Positions 48,850 through 62,217 of a stretch of DNA of 64,000 nucleotides are shown in pieces. The notes beneath the pieces are model-generated. The model did not search any database. It had not been told where the DNA came from and was given only the letters and a program-made list of their open reading frames with translations. Position 1 is the stretch's first letter, and every line of letters starts with the position of its first letter. A program made the translations under genes and the position numbers. Origin of the DNA: Manis javanica (lineage: Eukaryota > Chordata > Mammalia > Pholidota > Manidae); the NCBI RefSeq assembly GCF_040802235.1, contig NC_133167.1, positions 100,240,001 through 100,304,000 of the forward strand, written 5' to 3'.

Positions 48850-51800
48850 CTAAGTAAAAATATTTATTGAAATAAGTTATATTTCTATATACAATTTTTA
48901 ACAGCCAATGAAAGCTCTTAAAACTTAAAATTTCCCTTATAATTTACATTACTCTGTCACAATCAGATTGCTTTCTTAATTTCATTTTTCATATTATCTG
49001 AATTGTGAGTAATAATGTTAGTGATATTTAAAAGCTCAACTGAAAAACAAGTACATAAAATTTCACCTACCTTCTGCATAATGGGTCTTTTAATAGATGC
49101 TGAGTTATAACAAAGATAGTTTTTCGGCTCTTTTTGATGCTATTGACAATTGATTCAAGTTTAAGGACACCTGCCTCAAAGTCCCTTTCTTCAAGACAAA
49201 ATTTGAGAGTTTGATCTCTTTCTTCCATGGGGGAGAAGTGTTCCCAGACCCAGTCCTTATCTTTATAGGCATGCACGATATATGCCACATATTCAAACTG
49301 CTCTGGCTGGTTGTCTATTTCTTTGAAACCAAGGATTCGATGCACTGAAACATTCCAATAAAAAGATATCCTCCAGCCTTCAAAATGAATGAGCAGTACA
49401 ATAAAGATAAAAATGAACAGGATACTGGTGTTTATCATGAAAAGGAGTTCAAAGGGAGCACTGTCTTTGCAGGGCGATACATCAAAAAGCACCACTGGGA
49501 ATCCATGATATTGAGGCGGAGTGTTGCAGAGATAATGGCTTGAGAGCTCAGAGATGTTGGTATGAGTACTGTTAATCCAATTCACAAACCAGGCAATGCT
49601 TTCACAGGTACAATCAAATGGGTTAAAGCGCATATCTAAACTACTCAGGTTCTGGAAGGCTGGCCCAAAAACATTCTTCTCAACTGATGTTATGAGGTTC
49701 TTCTGAAGGTTCAATGACTTTAGAGATGCCTGATTATCAAAGACAGATGGGGGAAGTATGTTTAAATTATTTAATCCTAAATTGATGCTCTTTAATTCAA
49801 CCAAGTCTTTGAAGACCTCTGCTGGGATCTCATCAAAGCCATTAGACTCTAAGTTAAGGATGTGGAGGTGAGAAAGACCCTTTAGAAAATAAACAGGACC
49901 ACTGGGGTTTGCATGTTTCCAGAGCCGTGCTAAGTTGTTATGCTGCAAATCCAGAATTTCTAGCTTCTTAAGACCCTCTAACAGTTCACCATTTATGTTG
50001 GCTATATTGTTGTTGCTTAGATCCAGAATGGTCAAGTTATGAAGAGGGTAAAAGGGTGAAGGGGAGCTGTCCGCATTTTTAAGGGCCACCCTTCGGAGCA
50101 TCAGTCGTTGAAGGCTTGGAACCAAGGCAAAAGAGTTGCTAGTCAGTTTTAGGTATTTGTTGTAGGAAAGGTAGATTTCCACAATATTTTCTAGACCTCT
50201 CCATTCCTGGCCTGTGAGTTCTTGCCCAATTTCATTAAGGCCAAGGTCAAGTACCTTTAGCTGGCCCAACCGAGAAAAAGCACCACCCTCTATTTCTGAG
50301 ATTTTATTTTTGGTTAGGTTGAGTATGAATAAGGGAGAATGAGCAAGTGATACAAATGTTTCATTTGTTAAAGTGCGCAAACTTGTGAAGGAGTTGGATA
50401 GAATTAAGTATTTCAGCTTAATCAATCCTGTAAACATATTACGTTTTATGCCTGGAATGTCGTTATCTTCCATGTTAAGGTACTCCAAACATTTCAGCCA
50501 CTGAAAGGAATAATCATCAATCCTGGGAAAGGAAGTAAGGGAGGTGCTTTGTTTAGTAAAAGATCGTCTCATGTTCAGGTATCTCACATTGAAAAGCCCA
50601 GAAAAGGAACGAGAAGACAAATGCCCTAGATTATTATACTCCAGGAAGAAATATTCTAGATGCGGAAGCCAAGCAAAGGAATCATCGTCAATCATGCTTA
50701 AGCTGTTACGGGAAAGGTCGAGCATGGTGAGATTCGTGTGCTTTAGTCCCGTGAAAGTCATGTTGCTCGTTCTGTACAGCTGTGTGTTGCTCAGGAACAG
50801 ATGCTGAATGCTTGTGTTTGATAATTCCAAACAAAGCTTCTCGGTGAGAGCGGGGCCCAGCTGGGCGTTGCTCAGGGACAGGCCAAATAACTTTCCCACA
50901 GCATGAAAACACCCTGGAGAGAACTGAAGGTGGGGGAGAAAAGAGGTTAATAACCAAAACACAACAGCGTTTGTATGACCCTTGAAAAACTTAGCCCCAG
51001 TTCTTTACTCAGTCCCCCTCTGCCCTTCACCACCCTCTCTGGGCTTTCTCCCCATCTGGCTCATGCACAGCTCCACACCCACCTGGTGCGCCAGGTCCTT
51101 ACTCCCCTTTCCCCTGGTCAATTTCTACTAAGCATTCGTCAGCTTAGACGCCTTCCTCAGGGGGCCTTTCCTGCCCTCTCATTCCAGGCTAAGTCTGGCA
51201 CTTTTACTTCATCACACTGGGTACAAGAGTAATTAATGAGCTATCTGTAAAGTCACTATTGGGGGAGATCTTTCTCTGGCTTAGGAACCACTCTTCTCAG
51301 TGAGCATCCTGGAATGAATGGGCGGATTTTATTATGCAACCATGATGTGCACTTCCTCTACTGTAACCCTGAGTACCAGCTGTACTCTTTGTTTCTCTAC
51401 AAGGTCTTCTCCCGACTTTATTCCATCACAGTGTCTCAGGCTCCCTTCCTCTCTGCCCCCATCCCCTCCCCAGAAGCCTTGGCTGCTCTGGGACTCAGCG
51501 CTGGAACCCGAGAGAAGGAAGCTGGAGAGGGGAGCAGGCAGTCCTGGGCGGCGGGACACCAGGGGAGCAAAGACCCTCTGTGTGTTCTGCCTTGTCATTG
51601 GTGGGGCGTCAGGGCTGATGGCAGAAAAGACCAAGATGTGGAAGGAAGTGTGTTTTAGTGTTAAGCAGATTACTAAATCAATTATGGTAAATTTACATGG
51701 CAGGATTATTGTGCCATAACTAAATTTTTGAGTAACTTTTAATGACCTGGAGGATGTTTATGATATGATATTACTTTTAAACGGCCGACACACCATCCTC

Positions 51801-54800
51801 CTCAGAGAGGCAAGGTGGCCCAGCTGTTAGGAGTGCGGGCTCTGGCCTAACACTGCCAGAAACCCAGTGTCACCACCTGGTCACCTTTCGTTTCAATTTA
51901 CACTTGTGTAAATGATGGCAAGAATAAGCTGGTTATAGGACTATATAAACTTGTCACAGTGCCTGACACACAGTGAACTAACTTCTCTGTGAATTTCAGC
52001 TGCTGTTGGTTTTTCTCATCATTACTTGGAGTAAAGCTGCAGGTAAACATACCCAGATACAAACATTGCTTGTCTCTGGATTGTGGGCTTTTATATTTTT
52101 TATTTTCTCCCTCATTATTTATATATTTTATAGGATTTCTACAACCAATGTTCTAAACAGAAAAAAAAGGCTTTTCAAAAATTAACCTGACTAGCTTGCA
52201 TAAACTGTTTAATTATTATCTCAGGATAATTTTGTGCAGTCTGTTTTTATGTCTAAACATCAATCCAGCTTTCAAAAATCTGATTTTGTTTAGAGTTTCC
52301 AATATTTTTATTCTCAGCTTGTAAAGAAATGTAATACAGACATACCTGTATATAAAAATTATCAACAAACTGGAGATCATGGATCCAAAAAGAGAAGATT
52401 ACTTAGATATAATAGGAAGGTTTTTATAGTAATTTAAAGCTAGTTATCACATACTGAGCACTTACATGCCAGACACCGTATTAAATTCTTTACCACACAG
52501 CCTCATAAAGTAGTGTTATTATTATGCCAATTTTAAAACTGGGGAGTAGGAGTAGAGAGAACTTAATAATTATGTAAGAGATAATAAAGCCCAGGTAGGT
52601 TGCCGGCTAACCCAACTCTAAAGCCTGTGCTCTTAACCATTGTGCTGTTTTAATTCTTGCAGAGATTTTGGGTGATAGATATTTCACAAGTGAGGAAACG
52701 GAGTCCCAGAAACGTTAAGGAAGTTCCCCAAGGTCAAAGTACTGGTCTTAATGGAACAGGGATTTTAACCCACTTCTTTTTTTTTGACGGCAGAGCTTCA
52801 GCTCCTATGTGTTACCAAACTCCCTTTCTTGTGAGGGGAACATAAATAGCCCTAAGCAGAAAACTCCGAAGGATTTCTGGAAAACCCGGCAAAAGTTACC
52901 CCTCGCCCCAGTGCTCCTTCAGTTTTTTCCCAACTGACACAGTTAGGGACTGCTGCACTTAAAAGTAGGGCACAAAACAATCATACCTTCCTTCTTACCT
53001 CTTTAATTTGATTTGATGACAACTCTAATTTTCTTAAAGACGAATTGCCTAGGAAATCAAGTTCTTCGGGTCTTAGTGCATGAATTTTATTATTTGATAA
53101 TAGAAGCTCTTGGAGATTTTCCAGTTGGAGCTGAGTTCCTAATTTCGTAGATGACAAACCATTATGAGATAGATCTAATTTGATTAACTTCTGAAAGAGA
53201 AAAAGTATGTACATAAGTTAGTCTTGCCATCAAAAAATATTTCCTCTAAATGTCTGTGAATCCTAGAAATAATTTAATAGAAATTATTTACTATTTAAAT
53301 AATTTAAATGTCACCTATTATTATTCCCTAGAAAACTGACAGTAGGGGTAATAAAAGATCTTTGTTGTGATTGAAAATCCCATTGTTGCAAGGATTTTGT
53401 TTCTTACTTCAAGAATCACTGAATTTCTCTTGCTAAAATAAAAGACTTAGGCCTCTTCATTCATGATGTAAAGAATATTCATACTAAGCATTTATTTATT
53501 TATTTGCTTATTTATAATGTAAGGAATATTCATGTAGTTTATCATATATTACCTAACATATAGTGTTATGTATCAGCCTTGAAACTAAATAACAGTAAAA
53601 AAGAGGAAAAAATGTTTTCTTAAAAAGCATGAGTAGATCTTTGCCATCCATGAAATCCTAAAAAGATTTTTATATTGAGAAAGACTGATAGTTATGTAAA
53701 TTATGCATCTTGGAAAGCCCAGAATTTTTGTTTGTTTTGTCAGTGCTATAGGATATTTTATCACTCTGTGGACCTGTGAACATGTAAACTCAGGTAAAAG
53801 GTGAGGAAAAGCTGATATACATTAGGGCAAAATCTTATGTAATGTCTATTCAAGAGAACAAGGTTTCTATTTATATTTTAAAAATAAAAGTACAATTTTG
53901 CCAATGATTACTCTAACCAGATTTTTAAAGTCTTCATGTCCAAAGACATTCATCTATGTCAGAATCTAAGAGGGCACAAAGAAAGAATTTCAAATCGCTA
54001 GCAAGCAAATCACTTTATGAATGTTTCTAAGTGTATTAAATGTGTACGCTATTCTTGGTACATGAGGTCAAGGAATGAAGAAAACAACGAGTTTTGAAAA
54101 TGATCTTAAGAAAGGTACTTAGTAATTGTCTCAGATTTAGAGACAATAACATACATTTTTCACAGATTTAAAATTCAAGCAAAGTACTGAAAAAGGCGGG
54201 GGCAGACATTGGAAAGGCAATATTGTGAGGAGATTTCTTAAATCAAGAGAGGTAATTTTAAGCTGAATAATTTGCTTTATCATGTATCAGTTTGATTTGT
54301 TTAAGTCAGAACTGGACTCCACATTTTTTTTCTTTACATCAGGTGCTAAATCAGCAGCACTGAGAGTTTATTTCTTCGTGAGATATTCTGATTCTTCACT
54401 GATCACCACGTCTTGTACCTAAGTTCTATTTTGAATGGGAGGAAGCAAGAGAGACAGAGTTATTTTAAAGATTGAAACTGATTTAAGATGGTATTTTCTC
54501 TTTTGAAAACATTTCCAATCGTAATGGCAATATTTGTGTGTGGGGTCCCCCTCCTTCCCATTTGGGCATATCTAATTTCTTCTTCACCTTGACACTTAGC
54601 CATGAAATCTAAAGATGAATGAGTGACTTGAAAACTTAACATTAGGTAACAGGTTTTTCATTTCTTATTTGGAAATGAACATTCTCATCTTACCTTCAGA
54701 TTTTTAAAGGGATTATTTTGAATTTTCTGGATTGAGTTGGACATTAGATGGAGTTCGGCCAAATTTGTGCAGAAGATAAAAGTTTGATCTGAAAGGTGAG

Positions 54801-55137
54801 ACAGCTCATTGTGTTCAAGGTTCAAGATTTCCAACAAAGGGAGTTTCTGGCACAATTCTGGCTCCAGTTTTGAGATGGAGTTAAATCCCCCATCCAAGAT
54901 AGTAAGCTGGCTGTAGTTTGTAAAATTGGCAGGTGGTAATCTTCGGAGTTGATTATGGGTAAGATTCAACACTGTTATGTTTGCCGGGAGGTCATCGGGT
55001 ACTTGAGCCAACTTCAGATGACTGCAGTCAGCTACTTCATGCCTAACAGCACATTTATTGGCAGAGGAGGCACACAGTATCCAAAAGGGCAACAATCCCA
55101 CAAAGAAGTAGAAATGACAAGGCAAACTCTGGTTCAT
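48621..55137 (-). CDS. TLR3: Toll-like receptor 3, complete coding region (905 aa)
   Basis: The coding sequence joins 55137-54694, 53190-52999, 50923-49071 and 48849-48621: 2718 bp with stop, against 904 aa in human. TLR3 senses double-stranded RNA in endosomes and signals through TRIF to IRF3 and NF-kB. Residues 1-24 are a hydrophobic signal peptide. Then come an N-terminal cap, about 23 leucine-rich repeats (typical LxxLxLxxNxL), a Cys-rich C-terminal cap (CTCESIAWFVNW), a membrane span at about 706-726 and a TIR domain from about 755. The BB-loop has Ala (RDFEAGV), the TLR3/TRIF signature instead of Pro. The histidines matching human dsRNA-contacting His39 and His60 are kept (His40, His61). 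There is one extra residue in the signal peptide. No frameshift or internal stop is seen. The untranslated first exon lies outside the region I could resolve. FAM149A follows about 8.4 kb downstream. Confidence 0.98.
49071..50923 (-). CDS. TLR3: TLR3 exon 4 (most LRRs, transmembrane segment, most of TIR)
   Basis: The acceptor CTCCCCCACCTTCAG precedes 50923 and the donor AG/GTAGGT follows 49071. The 1853-bp exon encodes residues 213 to about 829: the remaining LRRs with many N-glycosylation sequons, the LRR C-terminal cap, the membrane span (LFIFIFIVLLI) and the TIR domain through HLLKDPLCR. It ends with two codon bases. Confidence 0.98.
52445..52650 (-). repeat. MIR/L2-like remnant in TLR3 intron
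   Basis: TGAGCACTTACATGCCAGAC, then a TTAAATTCTTTACC block and CTCTAAAGCCTGTGCTCTTA, typical of old MIR/L2 in reverse. Confidence 0.55.
52999..53190 (-). CDS. TLR3: TLR3 exon 3
   Basis: 192 bp, 64 codons, phase 0 to 0. The acceptor is TTTCTCTTTCAG and the donor GAG/GTAAGA. It encodes LRRs from KLIKLDLSHNGL to LELSSNQIKE. Confidence 0.97.
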
Positions 55138-55144
55138 GTTCTGC
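54694..55144 (-). CDS. TLR3: TLR3 exon 2 (start codon, signal peptide, first LRRs)
   Basis: The acceptor GTTTGTTTTCTCAG precedes 55144; the ATG lies at 55137 and seven bases are 5' UTR. An upstream in-frame ATG (55191) lies in the intron and is not used. The exon encodes residues 1-148, with the dsRNA-contacting N-terminal surface. The donor is AAG/GTAAGA, phase 0. Exon 2 begins only 116 bp downstream (minus sense) of a proviral LTR. Confidence 0.96.
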
Positions 55145-55260
55145 CTGAGAAAACAAACACACCAAAAAGTAATGGACCACACTGCTGACATATGCTTTCA
55201 CATGAGTTGGTGTATTCCTTGTAAAAATGTATCACCAAATGTGGCTATGTATGATCTTTG

Positions 55261-55563
55261 TGTAAGATAAATTCTAGCCGAAATAAGCAGGCAAAGAGAG
55301 GGAACAAAGGGCCAGGTAATTTATTTGAATGCCCCTGGGCGAGGTTCCGCAGCCTGGCTGTCACAGGCTGGGGAAATCACGCGAAAGTAGACAGCGAGTT
55401 TTTAAAGAAGGGAGGGGGAGGCAGAGCTTAGATTTACAGGGGTGCGAGGATTGGCCAGCCTAAGGCACATTTTTCAGGTTGGGAGGAGGCAGCAGCCGGG
55501 GACTTCGGCACGTCATCAGTGTCTGACGTGCTCACCCCTCTGCTCAGTGCCTTCAACCTTACA
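55261..55563 (-). repeat. Proviral 3' LTR (type A), next to TLR3 exon 2
   Basis: On the minus strand it runs TGTAAG...CTTACA, the standard TG...CA ends. It has a TATA-like TTCTTTAAAAACTCGC, an AATAAA just upstream of a U5-like end, and an inverted CRE-like pair (GCACGTCA / TGACGTGC at 55508-55515 and 55524-55531). By eye it differs from the partner LTR at about 17-18 sites plus a 4-bp indel. It points in the same direction as TLR3. Confidence 0.88.
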
Positions 55564-58429
55564 TTTCAGCCTTTTGGTCATAATGGGCAACGACTTGATC
55601 TGGCTACTTCTGGCTGACAAAGGGCGTTGTGTGTGTGTGTCGGTGGGGGGGGGGGCGTTTCGTAGTATGTAGCTACATTGCTCTGACTGCAAACATTTTA
55701 CACCGTTTTCTCTAAAGGCCCTCACTTCACTCTGTCCAAGCTCATGGTTTTTGTCTCATTTTCTTTTCTACAGATAGAGACTCTAGCTGCTGCCAGGGAA
55801 AAGGGGCGACGACCGTTCTGGCTGCTTCATGCTAAGAAGGGGCGCAGTAAAGGGTGCAGCTAGGTCTCTATCACTGGTCAGTTGAGAGGGCCTCAGAAAG
55901 TTGGCACTTTTATTCTGAAAGGACAAATTTGATGAGATTAAGAATGCATGGCTGAATATGAGAACTAGACATATGAAGAGTTTAATTGAGAATTATAGCC
56001 AGGTATTATGGGGAAACTAAAATTTTGGATTGAGTTTACATCTCAATGACTAGTATTAGGATTTTGTATAGATAAGACTGCATTATTGAAACAATACTTT
56101 TCTCTAAAATCACCCTTATTTTTATTAGAAGTAGCTAGATTAAGAAAATAATTAACACTTGGCTTTGGCTTTATTATTTGCATAAGTGCATCGAGAAGAG
56201 CAATTGATTACATGGGATCTTTTAAATGTGCTTTGCTGGAACTTTTTGTTAGGAATTTCAGATTGAACTTTTAAAGGCCTCTCGAGGCCAAAAGCCAAGT
56301 AAGACTTGCCATCAGGTTGTGCCTGCAGGACCTGTAGATTTGAGTGAATTCTTTTCTTCTTGAGGTTTCTAAGACATTCCTGAGGTTCTTGCACCTGCCA
56401 GGAAGTGACCTTCTTTACTCACCTGGCAAGGCTGCTGGGAACCCTGTGAGCAAGGTACCAGGCCAGTTCTTCCAAGGGGCTTTGTTGGCTTTATAAAGTC
56501 AATCTTAGTTCCTTAAAGCTGTCTGTTCATATCTGAATTTATACACGTGTCTCTCAGGTATGACGTTCCAGTCAAAGCCTTGGTGATATAACTAATCTTT
56601 TTAATTGGTCCTCTTACAAGGAAAGCAGATTCTTATTGAACTTGTGCAAATAAACATACTACCATGAAATATAAAAATAGTCACTGAGAGTTTTTAAATT
56701 CTGGAGGGATGAGGTAGAGAGAAAGATAAAGTTTCAATTCTGCTTATAAAGGCAGTCATTTACTAAACTGTTGTCAGCTTAAGAGAAAAAGCTTAAAACA
56801 CTTTATCAACAACATTTGAAACAAAAAGTCACAAAATAATTTTCTTTAGTTTACTTAATCCTATGTAACTAATACTTGTTCTGCTGAAATCTAGTTTTTT
56901 ATTAGTTTAGGAGTAATAAAATAGTGAGTATAGATGACAAAAGATTTATAAACAACAATGGTTAAAGATCTGATGAGAGCTTACTGTAAGACAGTTGTCA
57001 TAAGGAAATTTGGATATTTCTGTAACACAAAACATTCAGTAACAAACTTTAGCATCATTCTCTGTGACAGTGCCTTCTAGGTAATTAAGTAAGTAAATAA
57101 GCCAAATTAGCCAAATATTTTCTCAATGAGAAGAAATGCTTCTGACATGTTTCAGGCCTTTTGGAAAATATCAGAGTGAACTAGAGGTAAAAAGCACTTT
57201 TTTGAATTTGATTTTGGGAAGCTGTTAAAAGTTTTAAGGCACTTGCTTAAATAGGATTATAGGTTGCTATGAAGCAATACTTTTCTATTTAACCAGAATG
57301 ACAACAAAATACCTCAAGGGCAAATAAAGAAGGTTACACAGTTGTTAGCAAACTTTATCTTTTAGTCCTTTTAATATTAAGATTTCATTTTCTTAATATT
57401 CTGACAACTGAGACTTTAGGCTTGAGAAATTGCTTTGATAAAACAATTAGAGAACTCATTGCAATTTTTTAAATATTAAGAGCAGATTAACAGTTAAGAA
57501 AACTTTGTCTTTTTAACTGAAAACAAAATTTTAATTTTGCTGTGTATTTGATACTGAGATTTATTTGCTACACTTATTTAGTTTACTTATTTTTAACTAC
57601 GCTAGGTTATTTACAAGACCTTTACTGAATATTAGACAAAGCCAAGGCTTTAGGCACTTATTCTTAAAAGATTTAGCAGATAACATCAACTTAAATGACA
57701 TTAGGTAAACTTAGGCAGCTGATAACAACAAGGACATGCCTGCCTCAGCCAAACTCAAATTAGCATTAATGCTTAACATTTTTTATCAGATTTCCTGGAA
57801 GTTTTAGAATGCCTAATTTTCACAAGTGCTTGTTTTTCAATCAATTTTTATTAATACCATCCAGAGGTAGGAAAATATTTCTCATTTACACACTAGACAC
57901 ACAAACATACAAACTGAGACACAACGACTACAGTCAGCAACACTTTTTACACAAAAACATGTACACAGGTAGACAAACTGATATAAAGACTTGAGTTACT
58001 AATATCTAATTGCCTTGTTTTTCTTCAGCTTCTTGTCCATGGCTTCTGGAACCAGAGGGCAGGAGGAGCGTGTTCCAGTGGGGGAAGAGGGCGGTGAAGG
58101 CGGAAGGAGGGGGGGAGGGGTGGTGCAGCCACCGGAAGAGGAGAGCAGGACGGCGGGACGGTTGAGAATGTAGGACTTTTAAGACGGCGGCGACACGTGT
58201 GAAGACAAGGGACTTAGAGATGGTGGTGGAGAGAGGGGGAGGGGATTGTGAGCTGAGGGACACAGGCGACTGAGGTCTTCTGGTGTATCTGAAAAGGAAG
58301 AACGACTGGGAAGACTAAGAGGCTGATGATCTTTAACTGGAGATCGGGCCAGGAGAACCTGAGTCATTGAACAGTTAACATAAAGGTCTGGACGGGAGCG
58401 CCAAGTCCCAAAAGCCTGCACATACGGGA

Positions 58430-58667
58430 TTTCACTCTACTCTCCACTCTAGCGGCAATAATTAGTTAAGTTGGTGAGGAGGCCAAATTGAAAGTTTCCT
58501 CAGGGGGCCAGCGAGATTGATTGTCCAAGGGATACTGAGGCCCGGCCTCAGAGCAAAGAAAGACTAGCTTCTGTTTGCGAACTTCCTGGGACAAACAGAG
58601 TAGCCAGATTAGAAATGAGACACCGCAGCAGGGTCTGAGCCTCCGCTTTTGAGGGCTGGTTCCCCAT
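58430..58667 (-). pseudogene. gag N-terminal remnant, minus-strand arm
   Basis: Same start (MGNQPSKAEAQ) as the plus copy, in inverted orientation. The frame is broken and is followed by a Pro/Ser-rich stretch in another frame (about 58006-58421). No complete gag protein is encoded. Confidence 0.65.
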
Positions 58668-59015
58668 GTCTGCGCCACTTCCCAGCTAATCCCGCTGAGA
58701 GGAGCGCCCAGCATCCCAAGTGCACCAAGTCAGGGGAGACGGCCTGGGAGCCTGGGTGAGGGACGTCTCCTCCACTGCAGGGCCAGGGGCGGGTATCCTG
58801 GATACTTGCAATGGATGGGCTGAATGCCCAGACCTGGACGTATGCACGACTTCTTAAGGACCAGGTGAAACAGAGTTAGGAAGGGAAGCAGACCGGGGGA
58901 AACTGAGGGACTCACCAGAAAAAAGTCCAAGCAGTGGAGAGCAGGCTGTGGTCCCGGGTCGGGGAAGGACACTGGGCGCTCCTCTCAGTGGGATTAATTG
59001 GGGAGTGATGCAGAC

Positions 59016-59100
59016 ATGGGGAACCAGCCCTCAAAAGCAGAGGCTCAGACCGCACTGCGGTGTCTCATTTCTAATTCGGCTACTCTATATTTGTCCCGGG
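59016..59100 (+). pseudogene. gag N-terminal remnant, plus-strand arm
   Basis: The ATG is followed by Gly-Asn (MGNQPSKAEAQ), a myristoylation-type gag start of gammaretroviruses. The frame closes after about 30 codons. Its mirror copy is on the minus strand at 58667. Confidence 0.65.
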
Positions 59101-61950
59101 AAGTTCACAAATAAAGGCTAGTCTTTCTTTGCTCTGGGGCTGGGCCTCAGTATCCCTTGGACAATCAATCTCGCTGGCCCCCTGAGGGAACTTTCAATTT
59201 TAGCCTCTTCACCACCTTAATTAATTATTGCCACTGGAGCGGAGAGTAGAGTGAAATCCCGTATGTGCAGGCTTTCTGGACTTTGCACTCCCGTCCAGAC
59301 CTTTATGTTGTATTCAGTGACTCAGTTTCTCCTGGCCTGATCTCCAGTTAAAGATTGTCAGCCTCTTACTCTGCTCAGTCCTTCCTTTTCAGATCCGCCA
59401 GAAAACCTCAGTCACCCGCCTCCCTCAGCTAGTGATCCCCCCTCCCCCTCTCCTTCCACCTTCACCCCCCTCTTCCCCCACCAGAACACGTTCCTCCCGC
59501 CCTCTAGTTCCAGAAGCCACAGACAAGAAGCTGAAAAGAGGGAAGGCAATTGAATATCAGCGACTCAAGTCTTTATATCAGTTTGTCTGTCTGTGTATAT
59601 GTTTTTGTGTGGGGGATGTTGCTGACTGTAGTCATATCTCAGTTTGTACGTTTGTGTGTCTAGGTGTATAGATGAAAAATATTTTATTTAAAAACTAGTG
59701 CTTGTGAAAATCGGGCATTTTAAAACTTCCAGAAAATCTGATAAAAATGTTAAGCATTAATGCTAATTTGAGTTTGGCTGAAGAAGGCATGTCCTTGTTG
59801 TTATTAGCTGCCTAAGTTTACCTAAAGTCATTTAAGTCAATGTTATCTGCTAAATCTTTTAATAATAAAATGCTTAAAGGCTTAGCTTTGTCTAACATTC
59901 AGTAAAGGTTTTGTAAGAAATCTAACATAGTTGCTAAAAATAAGTAAACAAGCCTAGCAAATAAATATCTTAATAATAATACTGTATTAATGTATAACAA
60001 TATATATATATATTAAACAGCCTGAGAATTTTTGTAGTAACCAAAATTCTTAGTTTGCTAAGTTATATAGACATATTTTGTACCTAATAAGAAATTGTGC
60101 TATAAAGCACATTTCCAAAAATGATAATAAACGTTCATAAATGTATCAATCTGAAGAATGCTAGTGTAACAGTTTACAGTAGCCTATTTTTCAGTGTTCA
60201 CTGAAGGTTAAAGTAATAGTTTTAAGTTCTAATCAAAACTAGTTTAAGTAGTAAGAAAAACATTTCTGCATGCTAAAAAATGTCTTTTGATAAGAGAAAG
60301 TAACTTTGTTCTAAAGTACAGCTGTTTATTTAGAAAGAGAGATCTAAATGTAAAAAGAGTTTGTAGAAGAATTTAATATGGTCATGCTATATAAAATTAA
60401 AGCAAATGAGTCTCAGTATCAAGCACACAGCAATATTAGAATTTTGTTTTCAATTAAAAAGACAAAGTTTTCTTAACTGTTAGTCTGCTCTTAATATTGA
60501 AAGATTGCAGAAAGTTCTTCTAATTGTTTTATCAAAGCAGTTTCTTATACTTAAAGTCTCAGTGAGCTGTTGGAGTCTTTAAGAAAATGAAATCTTAATA
60601 TTAAAAGGACTAAAAGCTAAACTTTGATAACAACTGTGTAACCTTCTTTATTTGCCTTTGAAGTACTTTGTTGTCATTCTAGTTAATTGGATAAGTATTG
60701 CTTCATGGCAACCTATAATCCTATTTAAGCAAGTGCCTTAAAACTTTTAACAGCTTCCCAACATCAAATTCAAAAAAGTGCTTTTACCTCTAGTTCACTC
60801 TAATATTTTCCAGAAGGCCTCTGGAACATGTCAGGAAAACTTTCTCATTGGAGAAAGTACTTGGCTAATTTAGCTTATTTATCTGATATATAATTACCTG
60901 CTTAATTACCTAGAAAGCACTGTCAAAAAGAATAATGCTAAACTTTGTTACTGAATGTTTTGTGTTACAGAAATATCAGAATTTCCTTATGTCAACTGTC
61001 TTACAGTAAGCTCTCATCAGATCTTTAACCATTGGCATTTGTAAGTCATATTATTTATAGTCACTGTTTTATTACTCTTAAGCTAGTAAAGAACTAGATT
61101 TCAGCAGAACAAGTATTAGTTATATAAGATTAAGTAAACTAAAGAAGATGATTTTGTAGCTTTTTGTTTCAAATGTTACTGATAAACTGTTTTAAGCTTT
61201 TTCTCTTAAGCTGACAACAGTTTAGTAAATGACTTTATAAGCAGAATTGAAACTTTATCTTTCTCTCTACCTCATCCCTCCAGAATTTAAAAACTCTCAG
61301 TGACTATTTTTATATTTCAGGGTAGTATGTTTATTTGCACAAGTTCAATAAGAATCTGCTTTCCTTGTAAGAGGACCAATTAAAAAGATTAGTTATATTA
61401 CCAAGGCTTTGACTGGAACATCATACCTGAGAGACACGTGTATAAACTCAGATATGAACAGAGAGCTTTAAGGAACTAAGATTGACTTTATAAAGCCAAC
61501 AAAGTCCCTTAGAAGAACTGGCCTGGTACCTTGCTTACAGAATTCCCAGCAGCCTTACCAGATGAGTAAAGAAGGTCACCTCCTGGCAGGTGCAGGAACC
61601 TCAGAGAAGAGAGGAATTCACCCAAATCTACAGGTACTGCAGGCACAACCTGAGGGCAAGTCTAGCTTGGCTTTCTGGCCTCAAGAAGCCTTTAAAAGTC
61701 CAATCTGAAATTCCTTATAAAAAGTTCCAGCAAAGCATGTTTAAAAGAGCCTATGTAATCAATTGCTCTTCTTGCTGCATTTATGCAAATAATCAAGCCA
61801 ACCGTTAATTATTTTCTTAATCTGGCTACTTCTAATAAAAATGAGGGTGATTTTAGAGAAAAGTATTGTTTCAAAAATGCAGTCTTATCTATACTAAATC
61901 CCAATACTAGTCATTGAGATGTAAACTCGATCCAGAATTCCAGTCCCCCA

Positions 61951-62131
61951 TAATGGCCTGGCTAATGCCCCTACTGGGCACCTTAATAACAGTTTGTAGT
62001 TCACTCTTAGTTGCCCCTTGTGTCCCCAGGTTCCTCCAACAGCGGCTAACCCAGATGACCCGGGTCGCCACCAACCAGATGTCACTTCACCGTTACGCAC
62101 CTCTTCCCACTGAGCCCCCTCCTTCGGCCTA
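61951..62131 (+). pseudogene. env transmembrane-subunit C-terminal remnant
   Basis: A short frame with a hydrophobic span (LMPLLGTLITVCSSLLVAPC), a basic and polar tail and a stop just before the LTR. This matches the layout of a gammaretroviral env C-terminus. The rest of env and all of pol are absent. The other arm has unrelated sequence in this position. Confidence 0.55.
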
Positions 62132-62217
62132 ATACCAGCCTCAAACCCCCACGACGCCCCTTGTCAGCCAGAAGAAGCCAGATTGAGTCGTTGCCCATTA
62201 TGACCAAAAGGCTGGAA

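Noticed and set aside
50544-50807. Plus-strand frames opposite TLR3 exon 4
   Set aside because: Shadows of the TLR3 coding sequence on the other strand.
56152-56394. Paired frames in the two proviral arms (also 61590-61808) as a possible conserved retroviral gene
   Set aside because: The similarity is explained by the inverted repeat itself. Both frames are short, differ in length and carry no domain I recognise.
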